Shown: piece by piece, positions 1-7,472 of the stretch
Numbering within the stretch: position 1 is the first letter of the stretch
Layout: each line of letters starts with the position of its first letter
Origin: an uncultured Collinsella sp.
GTDB taxonomy: Bacteria; Actinomycetota; Coriobacteriia; Coriobacteriales; Coriobacteriaceae
Direction of reading: 5' to 3'
Length of the DNA: 13,574 bases
Assembly (NCBI GenBank): GCA_958453935.1
Contig: CAUDZT010000058.1
Location: 1 to 13,574, forward strand
Notes under the pieces: generated by a model
The model's input: only the letters and a program-made list of their open reading frames with translations
What the model was told of the DNA's origin: nothing
Database searches by the model: none
Made by a program: the position numbers and the translations under genes

Positions 1-4
1 CCTG

Positions 5-41
5 CGCAAGACGGAAAGCACATTAAGTGCTTTCCTTTGCG
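5..41. repeat. Hairpin-forming inverted repeat at left edge
   Basis: Perfect 9-bp arms GGAAAGCAC (13-21) and GTGCTTTCC (27-35) flank an ATTAA loop. The stem is extended by CGCAA (5-9) pairing with TTGCG (37-41) across a small asymmetric bulge. No T-run follows on either strand, so it is not a classic terminator. The arm sequence matches the GGAAAGC...GCTTTCC core of the tandem repeats at 13307-13477, so it is probably another copy of the same intergenic repeat family. That relationship is inferred from the shared core only. Confidence 0.6.
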
Positions 42-122
42 TGCGGAACTCGCGACAAACTTAACCCCCGCCCCAGCCCCGGAGACCCTCCCTGCCGTCA
101 CTTTGTTCGAGTCGTTGTTGTT

Positions 123-146
123 CCTCGCCGCTTCCGCGGCTCGAGG
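123..146. repeat. GC-rich stem-loop in the left intergenic region
   Basis: CCTCG-CCGC (123-131), a TTCC loop, then GCGG-CT-CGAGG (136-146) form a stem of about 9 bp with a 2-nt bulge. There is no T-tract. It lies in the gene-free stretch 47-208, where I see no convincing coding frame: the two short open frames there are C- and G-rich and lack ribosome binding sites. Function unknown. Confidence 0.35.
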
Positions 147-208
147 CCCCCGTTCTCCTCGGCGGGGTTGTCTAAGGTTGTCGCCGAAGCTCTGCCTTTT
201 GCTGAAAG

Positions 209-243
209 AAAAACGGGAGATGCGATCTGCGTCCCCCGTTTTT
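209..243 (-). terminator. Rho-independent terminator of the metallophosphoesterase gene
   Basis: On the minus strand, 8 nt after the stop codon at 251, arms AAAAACGGG and CCCGTTTTT close a hairpin with a GA/TC inner extension and end in a run of five T. Because the arms begin with A5 and end with T5, it could act in both directions and insulate the gene from transcription entering from the left. Confidence 0.85.
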
Positions 244-250
244 GTTGCGG

Positions 251-718
251 TTAGTCCAAGTCAATAAACTTAGTGGTCAGTATCTTGCCGTCTTTTACTA
301 GCATTCTGGCCATAGTGGGGCCTCGGCTGCCTCTGGGGTAGCTGGCGCTGCCCGGGTTGAGGACTAAGCAGCGGCCCACCTGGGCTTCTTTGGTTACGTG
401 GGTGTGGCCGTTGATGGCTACGTCTACGGATCCCACCGGAAGGTCTTCGCGGTAGTGGGCTACGGCGAATTTGAGGCCTTCGTAGGTAAAGAGCGCAAGA
501 CGGTCTACATCGGGGCCGTAGTCGCGGTAGTAATCGTTGTTGCCCAGTACGGCCCGCACGGGGGCGATGGTGCATAGGTGCTCGTAGTCCATCTCTGACG
601 TGAGGTCGCCGGCGTGGATGATCAGGTCTGCGCCCTCAAGCTCATCCAAGAGCGCAGGCGATAAATAGCCGTGGGTGTCCGAGATGATGTCGATACGCTT
701 GGCGCTTGCACTGTTCAT
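251..718 (-). CDS. YfcE/MJ0936-family metallophosphoesterase
   Basis: This is a 155-residue cytoplasmic phosphodiesterase of the calcineurin-like fold. All the metal-binding motifs of the family can be read: D14-x-H16 (SDTHG), GD at 37-38, GNND at 59-62, H88, and GHTH with H105 and H107. The conserved NPGS turn follows at 121-124. YfcE-type enzymes use two divalent metals to hydrolyse phosphodiesters, usually known only from artificial substrates, so the physiological substrate cannot be named. The length fits the compact family of about 155-185 residues. The ATG at 718 has GGAAGG six bases upstream. The gene sits alone between a terminator at 758-808 and its own terminator at 209-243, so it is probably monocistronic. 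Confidence 0.9.
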   Translation of the reverse strand: MNSASAKRIDIISDTHGYLSPALLDELEGADLIIHAGDLTSEMDYEHLCTIAPVRAVLGNNDYYRDYGPDVDRLALFTYEGLKFAVAHYREDLPVGSVDVAINGHTHVTKEAQVGRCLVLNPGSASYPRGSRGPTMARMLVKDGKILTTKFIDLD

Positions 719-757
719 GGGATCCCTTCCGCAAAAAACGATTCGGCAGATACATAC

Positions 758-808
758 AAAAAAGGCCCCACGGCTCCGCAGACGATGGGTCTACAGGGCT
801 GCGGGGCC
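758..808 (-). terminator. Terminator after the system 1 response regulator
   Basis: On the minus strand GGCCCC (808-803) pairs with GGGGCC (769-764), directly followed by six T (763-758). CCGCAG/CTGCGG segments inside the loop give an alternative or extended stem. It starts 6 nt after the regulator stop at 815, so it closes the glycosyltransferase-kinase-regulator operon and separates it from the metallophosphoesterase gene. Confidence 0.8.
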
Positions 809-814
809 AGTGCG

Positions 815-1531
815 CTAGAGACTCAAGGCCTTCTTGAGCGGCACGACGCGGCGGCGCGAAACCGGCACGCGTTCGTCGACGCCCGTAATGCCCAGCTGGA
901 TGGCGCCCGAGGGCACCGTCTCGACGTCCGTAACGCACGCCAAGTTGACGATATAGCGGCGGTGAACACGGAAGAAGCCAAAGTCGCAGAGCTTGGCCTC
1001 AAACTGCGCCAGCGAGGTCGTCGACAAAAAGCGATCATCGACGGTATAGATGCAGGAGTAATCGTCCTTGGCCATGATAAAGCGAATGTCGTCCACGGGA
1101 ATGAGCACCTTGCGGCCACCCTTTTCCACCGGGATACGCTCGATGGTCACCTTGCTGTCCGTAACCGGCTTGGCGCGTTGCATGACCTTCTCGATCGCGC
1201 GATCCAAGCGAGCTTCCTCGACCGGCTTCATCAGATAATCGACGGCATCCACGTCGAATGCCTCGACCGCATGGTCGCTATACGCAGTCACAAACACGAT
1301 CGCCGGCGGATTTTTGAGCTTATGCAGCGCCTCGGCAAGTTGCAGGCCCGAGGCACCGGGCATCGAGATATCGAGAAACACGACATCCACGCGACTTTCC
1401 ATAAGCATCTCGATGGCGGAGCGGACGCTCGACGCCTCCGTGATCGTGCCGATCTTGCCCGTTTGCTCGAGCAGGAAGCGAAGCTCCGAGCGAGCCGGCG
1501 CCTCATCATCCACAATCATCGCACGCAGCAT
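815..1531 (-). CDS. LytTR-family response regulator (system 1)
   Basis: This 238-residue DNA-binding response regulator has an N-terminal receiver domain with acidic pocket D8-D9, phosphoacceptor D54 in FLDISMPG, T82 and K102-P103. A C-terminal LytTR domain (about 130-236) carries the family motif FRVHRRYIVNL. Its partner is the kinase encoded immediately upstream (1604-2947, 72-nt gap), and phosphorylation should change its binding to promoter repeats. I chose ATG 1531, which gives MLRAMIVDDE with GAAAGG about ten bases upstream. An in-frame TTG at 1552 would add seven residues but overlaps that ribosome binding site. It is closely similar to the second LytTR regulator at 6701-7435. Target genes are unknown; the coupled glycosyltransferase suggests envelope functions, which is inference. 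Confidence 0.93.
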   Translation of the reverse strand: MLRAMIVDDEAPARSELRFLLEQTGKIGTITEASSVRSAIEMLMESRVDVVFLDISMPGASGLQLAEALHKLKNPPAIVFVTAYSDHAVEAFDVDAVDYLMKPVEEARLDRAIEKVMQRAKPVTDSKVTIERIPVEKGGRKVLIPVDDIRFIMAKDDYSCIYTVDDRFLSTTSLAQFEAKLCDFGFFRVHRRYIVNLACVTDVETVPSGAIQLGITGVDERVPVSRRRVVPLKKALSL

Positions 1532-1603
1532 AGGGATAAAACCTTTCGTCAACTAACTACGCCGGGCATCCGTCGCATGACGTTGAGCCCGTAGCCTTTT
1601 ATT

Positions 1604-2947
1604 TTACTCTTGAATGTCAAAGATGCTCTCTGACAAATCAAGATGAAGGAGCACTTTGGTGCCCTTGCCCGGCGCCGATTCGACACGCGTATAGGAGTGC
1701 GGCCCATAAAAGCGATGGATGCGCTCCGAAATATTGTGCATGGCCACACCGGCGCCGCCACCCTGGGGAGAGCTGGCGTCGGGACGGGCAGAGCGCTCGT
1801 CAAACAGTCTGGCGGCGGTACCCTCATCCATGCCCACGCCATTATCGGCCACGGCAATCAAGATTGCATCCTCGCCGTCTTGGTGAACGGTCACGTCGAT
1901 CCTCAGGGCGTCGTCATCGCCCATACCATGACGTACGGCGTTCTCGACAATCGGCTGGATCACGAACGCCGGCACCAGCGTATCTTCCACGTCCTCGGAC
2001 ACATCGAACGTCGCAAGCACGCGGTCCTCGCCAAAGCGGGCCTTCTCAAAGGTAAGGTAGCGCTTGGTCTGTGCGACCTCGCGCGAGACCGGAATAAGCG
2101 ATCCCGAGTTGTCGAGCGTGGCACGATAGAACGATGAGAACTCACGAAGCAGTTCGCGGGCCCGCAGCGGGTCGGTGCGCGTAAACGATGCAATGGTGTT
2201 CAGCGTGTTGAACAGGAAGTGCGGGTTAATCTGCGCCTGCAGCGCACGCACCTCGGCGCGCGCCGTGAGCTCCTTTTGCACCTCGAGCTCGTGGATGGCG
2301 AGCTGTGTGGACAAGATCTCGGCAAAGCCCGAGGCAAGCGCGTACTGGGTACGGTCGACGGCGCGCGGGGTCTTGTAGTAGAACTTGAGCGTACCGACGG
2401 TACGATCGCCCACCTTGATGGGGGCGATAATGCCGGCGGGGACTTGGTTGTGCGAGCCGTCCGAGCCCACGACATCCACCATACGGTTGAACGACTGCAC
2501 GATGCCATGTTCGATAACGTAGCGTGTGGCAAGCGTGTGGATGGGAGTATCGGGCAGCAGTTTTTCCTCAAACTCGCCCGCGCAGGCAAGCACGTTGCCC
2601 TCGTCGGTGATGGCCACCGTCATGGCGCGCGTCTCGGGCAAAATGCGCCGGCACACCAAACGCGCCGACTCCTGCGTCAGACCGCCCTTAATGTCCTCGA
2701 GCATGGCCGAGGCCACCGAGAGCGTCTCCTCGGTGTACTGGGAGCGCACCGAATCGGGATTGAGCGTCAAAAAGATAAAGATGCACAGAAAGATGCACAG
2801 CAGCGCGCAGGCAATCACCGTGGCGATCGGCTCGATACCGGTCACCAAGGCAAAAATAAAGTACACCAGCACGCAAATGGCGCAGGCAACGGCAATGATG
2901 CGAAAGATTGATATTGAACTATCGCGCTGGGCGCGGCGGTCGATCAT
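1604..2947 (-). CDS. LytS/YehU-like sensor histidine kinase (system 1)
   Basis: This is a 447-residue membrane sensor kinase. Two hydrophobic helices (about 13-35 and 39-62) are joined by a very short loop. A GAF-like region (about 75-215, ending TVGTLKFYY) follows, then the His_kinase domain with H243 in INPHFLFNTLNTI. The C-terminal ATPase domain has N-box N336 (QPIVENAVRHG), DNGVGM at 368-373 and GGGAG at 397-401. It lacks the multi-helix 5TMR-LYT sensor of classical LytS, so the signal is probably detected inside the cell or in the membrane. Its ATG overlaps the TGA of the glycosyltransferase gene as ATGA, with GGAGGGGG just upstream inside that gene, so the two are translationally coupled. 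It is paralogous to the kinase at 7473-8858. The ligand is unknown. Confidence 0.93.
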   Translation of the reverse strand: MIDRRAQRDSSISIFRIIAVACAICVLVYFIFALVTGIEPIATVIACALLCIFLCIFIFLTLNPDSVRSQYTEETLSVASAMLEDIKGGLTQESARLVCRRILPETRAMTVAITDEGNVLACAGEFEEKLLPDTPIHTLATRYVIEHGIVQSFNRMVDVVGSDGSHNQVPAGIIAPIKVGDRTVGTLKFYYKTPRAVDRTQYALASGFAEILSTQLAIHELEVQKELTARAEVRALQAQINPHFLFNTLNTIASFTRTDPLRARELLREFSSFYRATLDNSGSLIPVSREVAQTKRYLTFEKARFGEDRVLATFDVSEDVEDTLVPAFVIQPIVENAVRHGMGDDDALRIDVTVHQDGEDAILIAVADNGVGMDEGTAARLFDERSARPDASSPQGGGAGVAMHNISERIHRFYGPHSYTRVESAPGKGTKVLLHLDLSESIFDIQE

Positions 2948-4131
2948 TCGGCCCCCTCCAGGATACTGATCAGTTGTGCGTCACGCCAAAGCCCGTCCAT
3001 GATCTTGGGCCAAAAGCTCTGGAAACGCAGGTAGCTTGCAGCGTTTTGGCGCGCATAGGCCTTTGCCTCGCCGATACCATGGCGCCAAATGCGCAGGTAG
3101 CCCTCATGCTCGCGGGTAAACACGCTGCGGACCATAGCGGTCTTGTGCACGCGGTCGTCGAGCTCGCGCGAAATCCACGGGCCCGGGTAGGGCATGAGTG
3201 ATGCCGCCGTAACGGGAATGAGCTCCTTTTGATGCGCGGCGAACGTCAACTTGGCCCGTTCGTAGTACCAACGGTATACATCCTGCATAAAGCGCGGTGA
3301 GCGCTTTTCGGACTCCGGAGGCAGATGGCGCACGGTCCACTCGTTATCAAACCACACGTCGTAGCCAAACATACGCATGTTAAAGAGGTAATCCAAGTCC
3401 TCGCCGCGGGTGATAAACGGATCAAAGGCCACACGCGTAAAGGCGCGGGCGTGCAGGGCCATCAGGCCGCCGCACACGTAGTTGGAGCGCGAGATGCGGG
3501 TGCCCGAGAGCGCCTTTTTCATCCAACGGTTGAACTCGATGCGCTTGGTCCACCAACGATGGCAGATGCCCACCTTGTCCGTGGGCGCCAGCGGGGATCC
3601 GTCGCGATCGTAAAAGTAACCGCTCTTGACCAAAATCGGCAGGCCCTGACGCGTCTGCTGGCCCAGCGCATAGGTCGCGCGCTTCATAAAGTCGGCGTCG
3701 ATGACAGTCTCATCGTCATCCAAAAAGATAACCGCGTCATGCCCCAGCACAGCGGCACAGGCTAGCCCCATGTTGCGGATGGCACCGTAGCCTCGCAGGC
3801 TCACGCACTCGCCCGAACCCTTGGGCGCGATCTGAGCAACCCGGTCTGCGATGCGCGAGGCCTGGGTGTTGGTGACAACGGTGACCTTGAGCGTGGGATG
3901 CGCGTCGACAATCTCGCGCACGCGCAGCGACACATCGGCTGTGGCAGAAACGGGACAGACCACCAAAAGGATGATGCGCGGGATGTCACGTACCTGCTCA
4001 AGCGAGGCCAGGCAGCGGTCGAGTTCGGGATTGTCGGCGTTGAGTCGGGTCGAATGGTCATAGGTGCCAGGGGCGTTTGCGCAAGCGTCGTCGCCCGCCC
4101 AATACGTTGGAATCACGACTGTGGCGTTCAT
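2944..4131 (-). CDS. Glycosyltransferase family 2 protein
   Basis: This 395-residue protein begins MNATVVIPTYWAG, the usual start of the GT-A nucleotide-sugar-binding fold. It has GYGAIRNMG at 114-122, a metal-binding acidic motif LDDDE at 137-141 and a GEDLDY motif at 243-248 in the position of the catalytic acidic region. No signal peptide or clear membrane helix is seen, so it should act at the cytoplasmic face. Donor and acceptor sugars cannot be deduced. The long C-terminal part after about 275 (YRWYYERAKL) is not assigned. ATG 4131 has GGGAGG seven bases upstream. It is the first gene of a three-gene unit with the system 1 kinase and regulator, overlapping the kinase start by 4 bp. A hairpin with a T-run ends only 21 nt before its start codon. 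Confidence 0.85.
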   Translation of the reverse strand: MNATVVIPTYWAGDDACANAPGTYDHSTRLNADNPELDRCLASLEQVRDIPRIILLVVCPVSATADVSLRVREIVDAHPTLKVTVVTNTQASRIADRVAQIAPKGSGECVSLRGYGAIRNMGLACAAVLGHDAVIFLDDDETVIDADFMKRATYALGQQTRQGLPILVKSGYFYDRDGSPLAPTDKVGICHRWWTKRIEFNRWMKKALSGTRISRSNYVCGGLMALHARAFTRVAFDPFITRGEDLDYLFNMRMFGYDVWFDNEWTVRHLPPESEKRSPRFMQDVYRWYYERAKLTFAAHQKELIPVTAASLMPYPGPWISRELDDRVHKTAMVRSVFTREHEGYLRIWRHGIGEAKAYARQNAASYLRFQSFWPKIMDGLWRDAQLISILEGAE

Positions 4132-4152
4132 GCCTTACCCTCCCTGCAACAC

Positions 4153-4187
4153 AAAAACGGGACGCCGCCAAACACAGGCGACGCCCC
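4153..4187 (-). terminator. Hairpin with T-run before the glycosyltransferase gene
   Basis: On the minus strand GGGGCGTCGCC (4187-4177), a 7-nt loop and GGCGGCGTCCC (4169-4159) form an 11-bp stem with two G-U pairs, followed by G and five T (4157-4153). It may end the MFS transporter transcript, whose stop is at 4303. A candidate -10 box lies upstream at 4205-4210, so it could instead sit in the leader of the glycosyltransferase operon and act as an attenuator. Confidence 0.75.
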
Positions 4188-4204
4188 GCGACCTAGCTGA
4201 TTCC

Positions 4205-4210
4205 ATCATA
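4205..4210 (-). promoter_or_regulatory. Candidate -10 box for the glycosyltransferase operon
   Basis: The minus strand reads TATGAT, one base from the TATAAT consensus, in the 171-bp gap between the transporter and the glycosyltransferase. No good -35 hexamer is found 16-18 bases upstream (the site reads GAGCAA). Initiation about 7 nt downstream would place the hairpin at 4153-4187 within the leader RNA. Prediction by eye only. Confidence 0.3.
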
Positions 4211-4302
4211 CCCACTTGGGCAAATCATTGCTCGCAAGTCACAATGTTTATTGCGGATAACCCCAAAAGAGTACCGTGGACAGGCACAATAGCCGCTCGC
4301 TC

Positions 4303-5562
4303 CTATGCGGCATGCTCTGCCGCCTGAGTCATGCGGGACAGGCGGACCAGCAGCATAAAGCCAACAACCAGCAGCACGCCAATGGAAAGGACGCCCAGCG
4401 ACGGGTTGCCGGTCAGCGAGGTGACGACCGACACTAGAAAGGTGCCCATGACGCTTGCATAACGACCAAAGATATCGAAGAAGCCGTAGTACTCGTTGGA
4501 TTTTTCCTTAGGGATAATGCGGCCAAAGTAGCTACGGCTGAGCGCCTGCACGCCGCCCTGGAACAGGCCGACCATAATGGCAAGCACCCAGAACTCAAAG
4601 GCGGTCTTTAGGAAGAACGCGGCAAAGAGCACGATGCCCATGTAGGCGGCGACGGCCACCAAGATCATATTGAGTGTGCCCACGCGACCGGCGAGCTTGC
4701 CGTAGATGATGGCGGACGGGAAGGCCACAAACTGCGTGACGAGCAGCGCCAGCACCAGCTGGGTCGAGTCGATGCCCAAAGCCGATCCGTAGCTGGTTGC
4801 CATGGAAATGACCGTGTGCACACCGTCGATGTAGAAGAAGAACGCGATCATGTAGACCAGCACGGTCTTGTTGTGGGCGATTTCGCGCATGGTATGTCCG
4901 ACCTCGGAGAACACGCCGCCCACGATGTGGCCGATGGTGTCCTGGGGACCGCGCTCGCGACCGTACTTTTGCTTATAGGTGCGAATGAGCGGCAGGGTAA
5001 AGATGAGCCACCAGGCACCGGTGATGATAAACGACAGACGCGTTGCCAGCATGGTGGGGACGCCAAGAGCGGGGCCACCCATGATAAGCGCCAGGCAGAT
5101 GATGAACGGCACGGTGGAACCGATGTAGCCCCAGGCATAGCCCGAGCTGGACACGGCGTCCATGCGCTCGTCGGTGGTAATGTCGGGCAGCATGGCGTCG
5201 TAGAACGTCATAGAAGAGTTAAGGCCGATGGTGCACAGCACGTACACGGTCAAAAATACCATGGCGGACATTGGGATAGCCTGCGCCAGGCAAAGGACCA
5301 GGCCCGTGAGGAAGAAGCCCAAGAAGAACTTGATCTTGTTGCCGGCGTAATCGGCAAGCGCGCCCAGAATGGGCATGAGCATGGCAATGACTAGCGAGGC
5401 AATCGTCTGCGCGTTGCCCCAGGCGACCACCAGGTCTGCCGAGGAAGCACCGGTATTGATGGCGTTAAAGTAGATGGGCACCACCGAGGTATTGAGCAGC
5501 ACGAGGGCCGAGTTGCCCACATCGTACATAACCCAGTTACGCTCGAGCTTGGTGTATTTCAT
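4303..5562 (-). CDS. UMF1-family MFS transporter
   Basis: This 419-residue polytopic membrane protein has about twelve hydrophobic segments. The N-terminus LERNWVMYDVGNSALVLL followed by PIYF is characteristic of the UMF1 (Atg22-like) branch of the major facilitator superfamily, whose bacterial members are thought to export small molecules. The hydrophilic loop near residues 195-225 (KQKYGRERGPQD) separates the two six-helix halves, and the second half contains FFFYIDGVHT, also typical. The substrate is unknown. ATG 5562 has GAAGGGG nine bases upstream. It follows the phospholipase-like gene by 101 bp on the same strand with no strong terminator between, so it may be cotranscribed or have its own promoter. 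The hairpin at 4153-4187 probably ends its message. Confidence 0.88.
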   Translation of the reverse strand: MKYTKLERNWVMYDVGNSALVLLNTSVVPIYFNAINTGASSADLVVAWGNAQTIASLVIAMLMPILGALADYAGNKIKFFLGFFLTGLVLCLAQAIPMSAMVFLTVYVLCTIGLNSSMTFYDAMLPDITTDERMDAVSSSGYAWGYIGSTVPFIICLALIMGGPALGVPTMLATRLSFIITGAWWLIFTLPLIRTYKQKYGRERGPQDTIGHIVGGVFSEVGHTMREIAHNKTVLVYMIAFFFYIDGVHTVISMATSYGSALGIDSTQLVLALLVTQFVAFPSAIIYGKLAGRVGTLNMILVAVAAYMGIVLFAAFFLKTAFEFWVLAIMVGLFQGGVQALSRSYFGRIIPKEKSNEYYGFFDIFGRYASVMGTFLVSVVTSLTGNPSLGVLSIGVLLVVGFMLLVRLSRMTQAAEHAA

Positions 5563-5663
5563 GGACAGGGCCCCTTCGTATTCGCCCGATATACAGTTAG
5601 TTCATCGTACCCCAATTGTCCAGAGGCGCCGGTAAGGATTCGGCAAAGGGGCACGCACGAGCC

Positions 5664-6608
5664 CTACTCCTCGCGGTCGAACTCTTCGTCGGCGCCGAGC
5701 ACGCGACCGCTGTAATTGACGTGGTTGGTCACGGCTTCCATATCGCCGGTCTCGATAAAGCGGGCGACCGTGCACTCGTAATCGACCAGCGCGCGGTCAA
5801 AGACCTCGGGGAAACTCTCGTTCGAGACCTCGTCAGTAAAGGGGTTCTTCCATGCCAAGTGGCCCAGGTTGCCGGTACGCTCGGGCAGCTCGGTCGTCAC
5901 ACGGTGCGCAAGGCCGTCGAGCAGCGAATAATCGTGCACCAAGCCCTCGAGCAGGGCAATCGCGCGCGTCTTGGCCGAACCGGCCGGCTCGATAGTGCGG
6001 TAGAGCAGCTGCATGTCGGCTACAGCGCCGGCGTACTCCCCCGCCGGGATGTCGATACCGTACACGCGCCCGGCGACGTAGCTCATCAGCACACCGGCCA
6101 CGCGATTGATGCGGTCGGTGGTGACGATCTCGCCCGCCGGCGGATAATCCTCGACCGTGGCCCCGTCACGTTTAAGCTGCAGCATCAGCACGTCCAGGTC
6201 GCTCTCGATCACGGCATGGACCTGACTGCTCGAATCCTCAAGCTCTGAATCGGACTCCACGATGCCAAACTGCTGCTCATAGACAAAGGGATGGGCGTTG
6301 CGGTCGAGCACGTAATGAGACAGCAGGCCCAGCGCAAAGGCGCGACCCAAGCTGGCGTCACGCGGCAGCAGATGCGACACGCCGTCGCGCAGGCACGCGA
6401 ACTGGCGAGACATGCGCGACCGATGCATGACCTGCGCCAGCAGCGTGCAGTCGGAAACACGCGGTGTCAGAATGTGAAAGAAAAACGGGTCGGGGCCTTG
6501 GTTGCCCAAGATAAAGGCAATGCGCTCTTCATCGGACGTGATAACGCCCTGCGGAAGACGGTCGATGCTTTCCTCGCCAAACAGATGATGCGTAATGAGC
6601 GCGGGCAT
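5664..6608 (-). CDS. Zinc-dependent phospholipase C-like protein
   Basis: This 314-residue protein has the histidine- and aspartate-rich motifs of the Zn_dep_PLPC family: H7-H8 near the N-terminus, GNQGPDPFFF at 35-44, SHYVLDRNAHPF at 97-108 (H98, D102, H106) and HAVIESDLD at 131-139. Classical members are secreted lecithinases, but this one has no signal peptide, so it is probably cytoplasmic and its substrate is uncertain. I chose ATG 6608, which gives MPALITHHLFG with GAAAGGA just upstream. An earlier in-frame start at 6638 would add ten residues that include no family motif and overlap that ribosome binding site. It lies 92 bp downstream of the system 2 regulator and 101 bp upstream of the UMF1 carrier. 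The fold assignment is fairly secure; the enzymatic activity is inference. Confidence 0.82.
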   Translation of the reverse strand: MPALITHHLFGEESIDRLPQGVITSDEERIAFILGNQGPDPFFFHILTPRVSDCTLLAQVMHRSRMSRQFACLRDGVSHLLPRDASLGRAFALGLLSHYVLDRNAHPFVYEQQFGIVESDSELEDSSSQVHAVIESDLDVLMLQLKRDGATVEDYPPAGEIVTTDRINRVAGVLMSYVAGRVYGIDIPAGEYAGAVADMQLLYRTIEPAGSAKTRAIALLEGLVHDYSLLDGLAHRVTTELPERTGNLGHLAWKNPFTDEVSNESFPEVFDRALVDYECTVARFIETGDMEAVTNHVNYSGRVLGADEEFDREE

Positions 6609-6640
6609 AATGATCCTTTCGATTTCATTCGATGTCACCC

Positions 6641-6667
6641 ATTATGCCCACCGTGCGGTCATGCCAA
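6641..6667 (-). promoter_or_regulatory. Candidate promoter of the phospholipase-like gene
   Basis: The minus strand shows TTGGCA (6667-6662) and CATAAT (6646-6641) with a 15-nt spacer, in the 92-bp gap before the phospholipase-like gene. The spacer is short, but both hexamers are near consensus. No T-tailed hairpin ends the regulator transcript in this gap, so read-through from system 2 is also possible. Confidence 0.4.
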
Positions 6668-6700
6668 ACCTGCGGCGGTAAACGATGGTGTGCAGCCCGC

Positions 6701-7435
6701 CTACGCAAGCCCCAGGTGCGCCTTGACCTCGGCGGCGCGACGGCGGGACACGGGCACCGTCGAGCTCACGCGGTCGAGCCTGAGCTCCATCAGGCCCGTG
6801 GAGCCGATCTCGACATTATGTACGTCTTCCAAATTGACCAGATAACTGCGGTGGACACGAATAAAACCCTCGGAGGCCAAGCGCCGCTCGAGCGAGGAAA
6901 TCGACTCATTGATCAGGTATGTTCCCTCGGCGCAAACGGCGTTGCAAAAATCGGCACGCGCCTCAAAGTAGCAGACGTCTGCGACGGGAATGAACACCTT
7001 TTTGCCCCCGCGGTCCACCGTCAGACGCAAAGGCTGGCGCGGAGCGTGGATAACACGACGGACACCCAAGGCCGCCTCGATCTTGTCGAGTGCCTTTGAC
7101 AGGCGTGCGTCCTCAACCGGCTTGACGACATAATCGACGGCATCGAGGTTATAGGCATCAGCCGCATACTCGGCAAATGCCGTCACAAACACCACGACCG
7201 GCGGCGTCTTTAGGTTCTGCAGCGTCTCGGCAAGCTCAATTCCCGAGCGACCGGGCATGGTAATGTCTAAAAACAGCACGTCGGGCTTGTTCGACAGAAT
7301 CGACTCCACGGCCTCGGTGACATTGCCCGCCTCGGCAATCTGTCCCACACGTGCATCCTTTTCCAACAGATAGCGTAGCTCAGCCCTAATTGGAGGCTCG
7401 TCATCAACCACCAAGATGTTCCAGCCTTCGGACAT
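6701..7435 (-). CDS. LytTR-family response regulator (system 2)
   Basis: This 244-residue response regulator has a receiver domain with D11-D12, phosphoacceptor D57 in FLDITMPG, T85 and K105-P106. A C-terminal LytTR DNA-binding domain (about 137-240) contains FIRVHRSYLVNL. It is a clear paralogue of the regulator at 815-1531; both share the VVDYxxKPVE-like and VPVSRRR segments near their respective domain ends. ATG 7435 is preceded by AGAGGGG at about eight bases. It lies 37 bp after the stop of its kinase and must be cotranscribed with it. Binding targets are unknown; the downstream phospholipase-like gene and the upstream amidohydrolase/permease pair are candidates by position only. Confidence 0.93.
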   Translation of the reverse strand: MSEGWNILVVDDEPPIRAELRYLLEKDARVGQIAEAGNVTEAVESILSNKPDVLFLDITMPGRSGIELAETLQNLKTPPVVVFVTAFAEYAADAYNLDAVDYVVKPVEDARLSKALDKIEAALGVRRVIHAPRQPLRLTVDRGGKKVFIPVADVCYFEARADFCNAVCAEGTYLINESISSLERRLASEGFIRVHRSYLVNLEDVHNVEIGSTGLMELRLDRVSSTVPVSRRRAAEVKAHLGLA

Positions 7436-7472
7436 ATGTGCTTCCCCTCTTTTTTCTCAATCCAACCGCGTG

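Noticed and set aside
1304..1420. Possible frameshift in the system 1 regulator
   Set aside because: The receiver domain reads through without interruption and all catalytic residues are in one frame; alternative frames there are shadows.
671..1594. Plus-strand open frame of 307 codons
   Set aside because: It is a mirror frame of the system 1 response regulator, whose receiver and LytTR motifs are unambiguous.
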